This document shows, one piece after another, positions 57,357 through 64,000 of a DNA stretch of 64,000 nucleotides. Origin of the DNA: Pseudomonas ekonensis (GTDB lineage Bacteria > Pseudomonadota > Gammaproteobacteria > Pseudomonadales > Pseudomonadaceae). Location: contig NZ_JAHSTS010000001.1 in assembly GCF_019145435.1 (NCBI RefSeq), forward strand, positions 1,378,001 to 1,442,000, read 5' to 3'. The first letter of the stretch is position 1, and each line of letters opens with the position of its first letter. Made by a program: the position numbers and the translations under genes. Below the pieces are notes generated by a model, which was not told the DNA's origin, made no database searches, and saw only the letters and a list, made by a program, of their open reading frames with translations.

Positions 57357-57566
57357 ATGCATGCCCGACTTATTCACGCGCTGTTGATCGTCGCCGCCGT
57401 TTCAGCCCTGAGCGCCTGTTCGGGCGGCGGCATGACCACCACCACGTGCTTCTCCGCCGACTGCCAGTCGCTGGACGGCCGTAACGCCAACACCCTGAAG
57501 TTCGGCGGGAGCAGCATCGGCAACAACTTCAACCAGTACAGCTCGGGCCTGCTGCACGACGATTGA
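57357..57566 (+). CDS. Small predicted lipoprotein
   Basis: This 69-aa protein has the lipobox LSAC at about residues 18-21 (VAAVSALSACSGGG). The mature part is short with two further Cys (TTCFSADCQSLDG) and ends GNNFNQYSSGLLHDD. I do not recognise a family. It ends 2 bp before the pheC stop on the other strand. Confidence 0.68.
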   Translation: MHARLIHALLIVAAVSALSACSGGGMTTTTCFSADCQSLDGRNANTLKFGGSSIGNNFNQYSSGLLHDD

Positions 57567-57568
57567 GG

Positions 57569-58360
57569 TCACGGCGCCGTGGGCGCCGCGATCCATTCGC
57601 CCAGCACTTTCTGGTATTTGCCGGTCACCTTGCTCAGGTGCAGCCACTGGTCGACGTAGAGTTTCCAGCTGATGTCGTCGCGGGGCAGCAGGTAGGCCTT
57701 TTCGCCGTACTGCATGTACTTGTCCGGGTTGACGGCGCACAGGCCCGGTTTGAGTTTTTGCTGGTAACGCGCTTCGGACGCGTCGGTGATCATCACGTCG
57801 GCCTTGTTGTCGAGCAGTTGCTGGAAGATCGTCACGTTGTCGTGCAGCGCCAGTTGCGCCTTGGGCAGGAAGGCGTGGACGAAGGCTTCGTTGGTGCCGC
57901 CGGCGGGTTCCACCAGGCGCACGCCGGGCTGGTTGATCTGTTCGACGGTCTGGTACTTGGCCTGGTCGGCGCAGCGCACCAGCGGGATCTTGCCGTCGAC
58001 GTCGAGGGTGTTGCTGAAGAAGGCCTTTTTCTGCCGCTCCAACGTCACCGAGATGCCGCCCATGGCGATGTCGCATTTGCCCGCCAGCACGTCCGGCATC
58101 AGGGTTTTCCAGGTGGTCGGCACCCATTCGGCCTTGACCCCGAGGCTGTCGGCGAGGGTGCGGGCCATGGCGATGTCGATGCCTTCGTAGTCGCCGTCTT
58201 CGCGTTTGAAGGTGTAGGGCTTGTAGTCGCCGGTGGTGCAGACGCGCAGCCGGCCCTGTTGCTGGACGCTGTCCAGGTGCGAAGGGGTGGGCTCTGCCTG
58301 GGCGACGCCGGCCAGGGTCAGCAGGCCGCAGAAGATCATCCGTGTGGTTGGGGTGGTCAT
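57569..58360 (-). CDS. pheC: Periplasmic cyclohexadienyl dehydratase PheC
   Basis: This 263-aa protein has a signal peptide (cleaved near GVAQAEP) and a solute-binding-protein fold. It resembles PheC of P. aeruginosa closely: LRVCTTGDYKPYTF, GISVTLERQKKAFFS, GGTNEAFVHAFL, NVTIFQQLLDNKAD and EKAYLLPRDD. PheC converts prephenate and arogenate to phenylpyruvate and phenylalanine in the periplasm. The alternative is an amino-acid ABC-transporter binding protein, but no permease genes are adjacent. The ATG at 58360 begins the signal peptide. Confidence 0.83.
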   Translation of the reverse strand: MTTPTTRMIFCGLLTLAGVAQAEPTPSHLDSVQQQGRLRVCTTGDYKPYTFKREDGDYEGIDIAMARTLADSLGVKAEWVPTTWKTLMPDVLAGKCDIAMGGISVTLERQKKAFFSNTLDVDGKIPLVRCADQAKYQTVEQINQPGVRLVEPAGGTNEAFVHAFLPKAQLALHDNVTIFQQLLDNKADVMITDASEARYQQKLKPGLCAVNPDKYMQYGEKAYLLPRDDISWKLYVDQWLHLSKVTGKYQKVLGEWIAAPTAP

Positions 58361-58437
58361 GGGCGAGGGGCTTCTGTGGGGAGTGGAGGTGGACGCAGTG
58401 TAGTGCGAGGGTGGGCCAGAATGGGCAGGCATCCATG

Positions 58438-58466
58438 AAAAAGGGCGATCTTGCGGATCGCCCTTT
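58438..58466 (-). terminator. Terminator of the SinI-like endonuclease gene
   Basis: On the minus strand the stem GGGCGATC / GATCGCCC has the loop GCAA and ends in TTTTT. Confidence 0.85.
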
Positions 58467-58484
58467 GGTTTTGCGGCCGGTGGA

Positions 58485-59165
58485 TTACGTCGGGTTGTTC
58501 GAGGTCATCTGTTGGACGACGTAGGCCTGGAAATCCTGCTCGGACAACTGCGGCGCCAGTTGCGTGTCCGGGAAGTTGTGCCAGTTGGAGCCTTCCTTGC
58601 GGGCGAACGTGCGGTGCCATTTGAGGATGTTCGTGCCTTCGCGCACGGAGCGCGAGGACGAGTTCTCGGAGTTGTCGCGGTTCTTGATCTGGAGGATTTT
58701 CCAGTCGCCGGAGCCGTCGTCCGCGCGCTTGATGAAGTCGGCCTTTTTGGTGGTGTAGCCGGAGCACTGCACCCAGCCGGTGGGTTCGGCCTTGCTGGCG
58801 ATGTAGTCTTCGAGCAGGTCGCCGGTGAGGTTTTCGGCGGCCATGGCGATGGCATGGGCGGTCTGCATCTTCTGCAGCTCTTCGGGCGCGAAGTTGCCGT
58901 GCGCGCCCATGATCACCGGGATGATCGGGTCTTGGACGGTTCTGGGCAGTTTCAGCTGTTTGGCGGCGCGGCCGTCGGAGAACTTCTGCGCCAGCCGGCC
59001 GATGTAGGCGTTGCTGCCCAGCGGCGCCGCTTTGGTGGCCTTGGGGGCGAACTCGGGGTTGGCGCTGAGGAACTCGACGACCGTGGCGAACGGGTCGACC
59101 AGGTCCGGGTTGACGTCTTCCATGGCCGCACGGGCGGCGGCTTGGGCATTGGCTGGGAACGGCAT
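58485..59165 (-). CDS. SinI-like restriction endonuclease, solitary
   Basis: This 226-aa protein resembles the SinI type II family (GGWCC cutters). The central segment DWKILQIKNRDNSENSSSR holds a PD-(D/E)xK-like core with a Gln-Ile-Lys end, and ILKWHRTFARKEGSNWHNFP follows. The N-terminal half is helical (LGSNAYIGRLAQKFSDGRAA). No methyltransferase gene lies beside it, which is unusual for a type II enzyme. Base composition matches the host, so it looks long resident. The family call is from memory of conserved text. Confidence 0.65.
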   Translation of the reverse strand: MPFPANAQAAARAAMEDVNPDLVDPFATVVEFLSANPEFAPKATKAAPLGSNAYIGRLAQKFSDGRAAKQLKLPRTVQDPIIPVIMGAHGNFAPEELQKMQTAHAIAMAAENLTGDLLEDYIASKAEPTGWVQCSGYTTKKADFIKRADDGSGDWKILQIKNRDNSENSSSRSVREGTNILKWHRTFARKEGSNWHNFPDTQLAPQLSEQDFQAYVVQQMTSNNPT

Positions 59166-59211
59166 GCGGTGTCCATACATCGTGGAGGGTGCGGCGTTGA
59201 TATCACTTTGA

Positions 59212-59228
59212 TGTTGTTTTGTACAACA
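59212..59228. promoter_or_regulatory. Palindrome upstream of the SinI-like gene
   Basis: TGTTGT-TTTGT-ACAACA is a perfect 6-bp inverted repeat 47 bp before the start codon. It is operator-like; the binder is unknown. Confidence 0.45.
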
Positions 59229-59239
59229 CCTGGATCCAA

Positions 59240-60169
59240 TCACTGTCCCTCTATTGCGGGGCTCAGCGTCCCCAGCCACGCCACCAGACCCACGATCACC
59301 AACGCAATCCCCAACTCCACCGCCACGCTGCGGCGCAGTGCGTTCGCCGCCACCCGGTGCTGTCCGTCGCGCAGCGACCGCTCCAGCAACGGCCCGAGGT
59401 GGAAGCGGTTCAGCACCGCCAGCACCAGCATCCCGGCAAACAGGAACACCTTGACCGCCAGCAGGATGCCGTAGGCGCCGAGCAGGATATCGCCCAGCGT
59501 CGGGCCGACGATGAACAGGTAGTTCGCCACGCCGGTGACCGTGAGCGTCGCCACAATCACCGCGCCTACCCATTCGAAGCGTTTGACGGCAAAGGCTAGA
59601 AGCCGAAGCCGCGCTTCGTCGAACCGGGCATCGGTGCGCGCCATCAGCACCAAAGCGAGCAGGGCGCCCAGCCATGCGCCGGCGGCGAGCAGGTGCAGGA
59701 TGTCGCTGAGCAAGTGCCAGACGCGGCGCGACCCTTCGTCCATCGCGCCGTGCCCGCTCCAGGCCAGCGAGGCGAGGGCGACGGCGCCGGCCAGCGAGGC
59801 GATCCACAGGCTCAGGCCGGGCCTGCGCGAATGGATCGTCAGCGCCAGGCCCACCAGCGCCAACGCGCCGACCCGCACCGCCCACGCCATCCCCACATCG
59901 GTTTCGCGCAGCATCATTTGCAGGTGCGGCCACAGGGCGGCGAGGTCGGTCTCGCCGCTCATGCTGCGGGTCACCATCACCAGGCCGGCCACCGACAACA
60001 GAACGCCCGATGCGGCCAAAAAAGCCAGCATCGGGCGCAGCGCCAGCACTGCGCCGGAGCGCCGCTGTTCGCCGCGAAGGCTGTACACGCCGAACGACGC
60101 CACGCCGAACACCAGCAGCAGATCCCCATACAACGCCAGGCGCAGCAGGCCGTTGATCAGCGCATCCAT
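59240..60169 (-). CDS. copD: Copper resistance inner-membrane protein CopD
   Basis: This 309-aa protein has about eight membrane helices and is thought to move copper across the inner membrane with CopC. Conserved His/Trp positions are in LAWSGHGAMDEGSRRVWHLL, SDILHLLAAGAWLGAL and VLNRFHLGPLLERSL. The start lies 3 bp after the copC stop, so the two are co-translated. It is the last gene of copABCD. Confidence 0.9.
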   Translation of the reverse strand: MDALINGLLRLALYGDLLLVFGVASFGVYSLRGEQRRSGAVLALRPMLAFLAASGVLLSVAGLVMVTRSMSGETDLAALWPHLQMMLRETDVGMAWAVRVGALALVGLALTIHSRRPGLSLWIASLAGAVALASLAWSGHGAMDEGSRRVWHLLSDILHLLAAGAWLGALLALVLMARTDARFDEARLRLLAFAVKRFEWVGAVIVATLTVTGVANYLFIVGPTLGDILLGAYGILLAVKVFLFAGMLVLAVLNRFHLGPLLERSLRDGQHRVAANALRRSVAVELGIALVIVGLVAWLGTLSPAIEGQ

Positions 60170-60172
60170 CGG

Positions 60173-60547
60173 TCACTTCACCTTGAACGTGACGTTGCCG
60201 GTGATCGGGTGGGTGTCCGACGACACGGCGCGCCACTGCACCTGATAGGTGCCGGCGGGCAGCGGTGCCAGCGGGGTGACCAGCATGGTCTTGGGGTCGC
60301 TGCCGGCGCTGATCCGGGCCTTCATCGGCATGGGCGAGTGGGCCATGCCGGGCATTTCGGTCATCACCAGTTTGGCGCCGGAGAACTGGGTCGTCAGCGG
60401 CTCGGAGAAGCGCAGTTCGATCTTCTCGGGGGCGGCGCCGTCCGCGCCTTCGGCGGGGGTGGACGACAGCAGTTTCGGGTGGGCCAGGACCTGGGCGCTC
60501 AGCAGCAGTCCGGTGGCGAGTACGACGGCGGTTTTGATGGTGCGCAT
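60173..60547 (-). CDS. copC: Periplasmic copper-binding protein CopC
   Basis: This 124-aa protein has a signal peptide (MRTIKTAVVLATGLLLSAQV, cleaved before AHPK). The mature N-terminal His (AHPKLLSSTPAEGA) and the His in SSDTHPITG are the Cu(II) ligands of CopC proteins. The Met-rich loop EMPGMAHSPMPMKA is the Cu(I) site. The ATG at 60547 was chosen because the signal peptide starts there. Confidence 0.93.
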   Translation of the reverse strand: MRTIKTAVVLATGLLLSAQVLAHPKLLSSTPAEGADGAAPEKIELRFSEPLTTQFSGAKLVMTEMPGMAHSPMPMKARISAGSDPKTMLVTPLAPLPAGTYQVQWRAVSSDTHPITGNVTFKVK

Positions 60548-60597
60548 GCAAGGCCTCTTTCCGCTCGGGGCGGTGTTTTTTGGGATGGGTGAAGGGG

Positions 60598-61473
60598 TCA
60601 GAACCACAGCCGCACGCCGAGCACCAGGCGCGTTTCGCTGCGGTCTTCGCCTTCCTCCCGTGCGAAATCGGCGGTGTTGCCGTAGGTGCGGTTCCAGGTG
60701 ACGCCGATGTACGGCGCGAATTCGCGGCGGATCTCATAGCGCAGGCGCAGACCGGCCTCGGTGTTGGCGAGCCCGGCGCCGAGGCCGCGCTGCGGGTCGT
60801 TCTGCCCGTAGACGTTGAGTTCGGCGGTCGGCTGCAGGATCAGGCGGTTGGTCAGCAGAATGTCGTAGTCGCCCTCCAGCCGGATGGCGCTCTGGCCGCC
60901 CTCGCCGAGGAACGCCGTGGCTTCGGCCTCGAAGTTGTACAGCGCCATGCCTTGCAGGCCGAACGCGGCCCAGGTCTGCGGGGCGCCGGGCTTGAAGTCC
61001 TGGCGCACGCCGCTGACCACGTCCCACCACGGCGAGATCGCATGGCCCCAGAGGGCCTGGAGTTCGGCGTCTTCGGTGCGGCCGTTGCTGCGTTCGCCCT
61101 CGGAGCGCAGCCACAGGCGATCGGTGTCGCCGCCGATCCAGCCGGACACGTCCCAGGCCAGTACGCTGGCGTCGTCGGCGTCCTGCCATTCGAGCTTGTC
61201 GGCGAGGAAGTAGGTGTGGACGGCACTGTTATGCACCTTGTGCCCGCCGGGGCTGTTGAACACGGCGGCGCGGTCGGCGTCGGTCAGGGCCGGGATCGGC
61301 GTGCGGCTTTCGGTCGGCGCGGCGGGCTGCATGCCGCCGTCGTCCATCGTCTGCAGGGTGGAAGCGTCCATGCCGGGCATCTGGCTGTGGTCCATGCCGG
61401 CCATGTCGCTGGCAGCCATGGCCGTGGACAGGGTGCCGGTGAGCAAAACGGGTAACGCTGCGAATCGGATCAT
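60598..61473 (-). CDS. copB: Outer-membrane copper resistance protein CopB
   Basis: This 291-aa protein has a signal peptide ending TAMAAS, a Met/His-rich copper-binding stretch ([16 protein letters not shown]) and a C-terminal beta-barrel with [18 protein letters not shown] and [19 protein letters not shown], ending [10 protein letters not shown]. It is shorter in its Met-rich part than P. syringae CopB. It begins 10 bp after copA. Confidence 0.92.
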   Translation of the reverse strand: MIRFAALPVLLTGTLSTAMAASDMAGMDHSQMPGMDASTLQTMDDGGMQPAAPTESRTPIPALTDADRAAVFNSPGGHKVHNSAVHTYFLADKLEWQDADDASVLAWDVSGWIGGDTDRLWLRSEGERSNGRTEDAELQALWGHAISPWWDVVSGVRQDFKPGAPQTWAAFGLQGMALYNFEAEATAFLGEGGQSAIRLEGDYDILLTNRLILQPTAELNVYGQNDPQRGLGAGLANTEAGLRLRYEIRREFAPYIGVTWNRTYGNTADFAREEGEDRSETRLVLGVRLWF

Positions 61474-61483
61474 GGTCGGCCCC

Positions 61484-63196
61484 TCATTCTTCCACGCGGA
61501 CTTCACGAAACATGCCCATTTCCATGTGGTACAGGAGATGGCAGTGGTAGGCCCAGCGGCCGAGCGCGTCGGCGGTCACCCGGTAGCTGCGGCGGGTGCC
61601 GGGGGGCATGTCGATGGTGTGCTTGCGCACCTGGAAGTCGCCGTTCCCGTCCTCCAGGTCGCTCCACAAGCCGTGCAGGTGGATGGGGTGGGTCATCATG
61701 GTGTCGTTGACCAGCACCAGGCGGATGCGCTCGCCGTACTTCAGGCGCAGGGGCTCGGCGTCGGAGAATTTCACGCCGTTGAACGACCAGACGAACTTCT
61801 CCATGTGCCCGGTCAGGTGCAGTTCGATAGTGCGGCCGGGGTCGCGGCCGTCGGGGTCCTCGAAGGCGCTGCGCAGGTCGGCGTAGGTCAGCACCTTGCG
61901 CCCGTTGTTGCGCAGGCCCAGGCCCGGGTCGTCGAGTTTCGGGGCGGTGGTCATGGCTTGCATGTCCACCAGCGGGTTGTCCTTTTCGCTGGCGGGGTGC
62001 GCCTGCATCGGGCCCATGCCCATGGCCGAATGATCCATGCCGGCCATGTCGTCCATGCTCATGCTGCCGTGGTCCATGCCGCCCATGCCCATGTCGTCCA
62101 TGGTCACCAGCGGCCGCGGATCCAGCGCCGGCACCGCCGCCGTCAGGCCGGCGTGGGTGGCGAGGGTGCCGCGGGCGTAGCCGGTGCGGTCCATGGCTTG
62201 GGCGAACAGGGTGTAGGCCTCGGCGACGGGCTCGACGATGACGTCGTAGGTTTCCGCCACGGCGATGCGCAGCTCATCCACCGTGACCGGTTTGACGTGC
62301 AGCCCGTCGGCGGCGACCACGGTCATCTTCAGCCCCGGGATGCGCACGTCGAAGTAGGTCATGGCCGAGCCGTTGATCAGGCGCAGGCGCAGCTTCTCGC
62401 CGGGGCGGAACAGGCCGGTCCAGTTGACGTCGGGCGCCTGGCCGTTCATCAGGAAGGTGTAGGTGGCGCCGCTGACGTCGGCGATGTCGGTGGGGTTCAT
62501 GTTCATCTGCGCCCACATCGTGCGGTCGGCGACGGTGGCGCCCCAGCCCTTGTCGCTGACGTCGTGGATGAAGTCGGCGACGGTGCGCTTGTGGAAGTTG
62601 TAGTAGTCGGACTGCTTCTTCAGGGTCTTCATCAGGCTGTCCGGGTCTTCGTCGGTCCAGTCGCTGAGCATCACCACGAAGTCGCGGTCGTAGCGGAACG
62701 GCTCCGGTTCCTTGGCGTCGATGATCAGCGGGCCGTAGACGCCGGACTGTTCCTGGAACCCGGAATGGCTGTGGTACCAGTAGGTGCCGTTCTGCCGCAC
62801 CTTGAACCGGTAGACGTACACGCCGCCGGGCTCGATGCCGTGAAAGCTCAGCCCCGGCACGCCGTCCATGTCGGCCGGCAGCAGGATGCCGTGCCAGTGG
62901 ATCGAGGTGCTGTCCTTGAGCCGGTTGCGCACGCGCAGCGTCACGGTGTCGCCTTCGCGCCAGCGCAGCAGCGGGCCGGGCAGGCCGCCGTTGATGGTCA
63001 TGGCGGTGCGGGGAGAACCGGTGAAATTGACCGGGGTCTCGCCGATGAACAAATCGAATTCGCTGCCGCTCAAGGCGTTGGGCAGGCCCGCGTCGCCCAG
63101 CGCCCAGACCGGCGTGCGCCACAGCCCGAGGCCGCCGAGCAGCCCGCCGGCGGCCAGTCCCTTTACGAAAGTGCGTCTGGAGGTGTTGGAATGCAT
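61484..63196 (-). CDS. copA: Multicopper oxidase CopA
   Basis: This 570-aa protein is exported by the Tat pathway ([18 protein letters not shown]). It oxidises Cu(I) and binds copper in the periplasm. All four copper-ligand clusters are present: [34 protein letters not shown] and [17 protein letters not shown] Met/His-rich insertion (residues about 365-405) contains [20 protein letters not shown]. It is the first gene of copABCD. A candidate CopR box lies 84 bp upstream. Confidence 0.95.
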   Translation of the reverse strand: MHSNTSRRTFVKGLAAGGLLGGLGLWRTPVWALGDAGLPNALSGSEFDLFIGETPVNFTGSPRTAMTINGGLPGPLLRWREGDTVTLRVRNRLKDSTSIHWHGILLPADMDGVPGLSFHGIEPGGVYVYRFKVRQNGTYWYHSHSGFQEQSGVYGPLIIDAKEPEPFRYDRDFVVMLSDWTDEDPDSLMKTLKKQSDYYNFHKRTVADFIHDVSDKGWGATVADRTMWAQMNMNPTDIADVSGATYTFLMNGQAPDVNWTGLFRPGEKLRLRLINGSAMTYFDVRIPGLKMTVVAADGLHVKPVTVDELRIAVAETYDVIVEPVAEAYTLFAQAMDRTGYARGTLATHAGLTAAVPALDPRPLVTMDDMGMGGMDHGSMSMDDMAGMDHSAMGMGPMQAHPASEKDNPLVDMQAMTTAPKLDDPGLGLRNNGRKVLTYADLRSAFEDPDGRDPGRTIELHLTGHMEKFVWSFNGVKFSDAEPLRLKYGERIRLVLVNDTMMTHPIHLHGLWSDLEDGNGDFQVRKHTIDMPPGTRRSYRVTADALGRWAYHCHLLYHMEMGMFREVRVEE

Positions 63197-63279
63197 GCCC
63201 TGAATATCCCCGTCGAGCCGTCTGGTCCGGCAATGACGGGGAGGCTAGCGGCCGGCAGCTTTCAGTTGGCTGAGGGGCG

Positions 63280-63297
63280 GATTACAGTTTTGACAGG
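63280..63297 (+). promoter_or_regulatory. Candidate CopR box ahead of copABCD
   Basis: GATTACAGTTTTGACAGG matches 15 of 18 bases of the minus-strand box at 22934-22917 between copR and the cupredoxin gene. It is followed by TTGTCATG. It lies upstream of copA and also of the divergent gene at 63411. Confidence 0.7.
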
Positions 63298-63410
63298 TTG
63301 TCATGACCACGGCATTGGCGGTTTTGCGGATTGCCTCTAGGCTTGCGCTTGTGTCGGTTGCCCGATGTTCTGCGGGCAGTCTCCGTTGCCTCTTGAAGAA
63401 GGAGCCAAGG

Positions 63411-64000
63411 ATGGTCGATCCCTACATCGAGTTGGGCCTTGCGGCAATCCAGTACACCCGGAGCCAGGGAATACTGGCGTCCAACCGCGAGCATGACCGG
63501 CGGCTCAACCATGATCTGGATGCGGCGGTGACCGCAGCCTCCATGGAGTATCTGCGGTTGCACAGTGAGGAGGGGGACCGCGTGATCGAAGAGTACCGGC
63601 GCAACAACAACCGGGGGCCGACGGAAGTCTCATGGCAAAACGAGATGAAGCTGAAGGCCCGGGCCGCCGTTTCCCTGGGGGCCGGCAACTGTGAGTCCCA
63701 GAGCGCAGTCGCTTTCGGCTACCTTGCAGCCTTGCCGAATCACCCGAAGCTGGAAATGATGAGCGTGGACGGCAGGGCGTTGCCTGACCCGTTCGTTGTC
63801 AGGGACTGGCCGGTGTTGAACCAGGCCACAGACCGCTATGAGCTTGAGCAGCAGATCCATACCCCCACAGGCTATGTGCCGTACGAAGGGCCGGATCATG
63901 TCTTCGTGGTCATCAACCGGGTGGCGGGGCAAATCACCAACCCGGACACGTGGAACCACAATGCGGTTGTCTGCGATCCTTGGGCCAAGCGCTGTTACCG
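63411..64000 (+). CDS. Unrecognised protein with possible Cys-His-Asp arrangement (runs off right edge)
   Basis: The frame from ATG 63411, preceded by GAAGGAGCC, stays open to the window end (196 residues seen). It starts MVDPYIELGLAAIQYTRSQG and is helical for about 70 residues. It then has LGAGNCESQSAVAFGYL, GPDHVFVVINRVAG and AVVCDPWAKRCY. Cys after Gly-Asn, His before a hydrophobic strand, and Asp-Pro-Trp are spaced as in papain- or transglutaminase-like enzymes, including some bacterial effectors. There is no signal peptide. Function is inference only. Confidence 0.6.
   Translation, partial: MVDPYIELGLAAIQYTRSQGILASNREHDRRLNHDLDAAVTAASMEYLRLHSEEGDRVIEEYRRNNNRGPTEVSWQNEMKLKARAAVSLGAGNCESQSAVAFGYLAALPNHPKLEMMSVDGRALPDPFVVRDWPVLNQATDRYELEQQIHTPTGYVPYEGPDHVFVVINRVAGQITNPDTWNHNAVVCDPWAKRCY

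Noticed and set aside
57569..58360. Amino-acid ABC-transporter binding protein
   Set aside because: No permease or ATPase genes are adjacent, and the text follows P. aeruginosa PheC more closely. It is kept only as an alternative.

Overview
The window is chromosomal DNA of a Pseudomonas of the fluorescens group. The evidence is the lexA-psrA-nagZ-MTIP-(csiV)-mfd-gap order, the sthA-ugpQ-pilZ-lolCDE block, the mlaA/rssB/rssC/tal/dusA genes, high-GC codon usage, and many GTGGGAGC-type REP/REPIN repeats. I used no database; names rest on recognised motifs, lengths and remembered gene order in P. aeruginosa PAO1.

Region 1 (1-20741) is housekeeping. It holds the start of lexA with two LexA boxes, psrA with two operator palindromes, nagZ, a methylthioinosine/adenosine phosphorylase, a SWIM-SNF2 helicase, csiV, mfd, a long GAPDH-like dehydrogenase, a CitA-like citrate symporter, apbE, sthA, a glycerophosphodiesterase, a PilZ protein and lolCDE. 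As I recall it, PAO1 carries the nqr operon between gap and apbE; here a CitA-like gene occupies that place.

Region 2 (20827-29503) holds a CopRS-type two-component system divergent from a Met/His-rich cupredoxin, then queF, a DUF4404 gene, a degenerate HAD protein, mlaA, rssB-rssC and tal.

Region 3 (29694-53653) is a 24-kb exopolysaccharide island. It lies between tal and dusA, which I recall as neighbours in PAO1. It encodes a secreted glycoside hydrolase, Wzb/Wzc, one GT4 glycosyltransferase, a pyruvyltransferase, a flippase, a probable polymerase, an acyltransferase, an SGNH hydrolase, a stand-alone phosphomannomutase C-terminal domain, GalU, GalE, a YjbE-Wza-YjbF-YjbG-YjbH block, a WcaJ-type initiating transferase, two unusual winged-helix regulators and UppP. 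One initiating transferase plus one glycosyltransferase with GalU/GalE, pyruvylation and acylation predicts a short-repeat acidic galactoglucan of the marginalan type (inference).

Region 4 (53698-58360) has dusA, a low-GC AlbA_2-domain gene beside the dusA 5' end, a structured non-coding element with repeated TTTGGTAG hairpin loops ahead of a DUF6124 gene, a tiny lipoprotein and pheC.

Region 5 (58485-64000) has a solitary SinI-like restriction endonuclease, the copA-copB-copC-copD operon, whose upstream box resembles the one by copRS 40 kb away, and the start of an unrecognised gene with a possible Cys-His-Asp arrangement that runs off the window.
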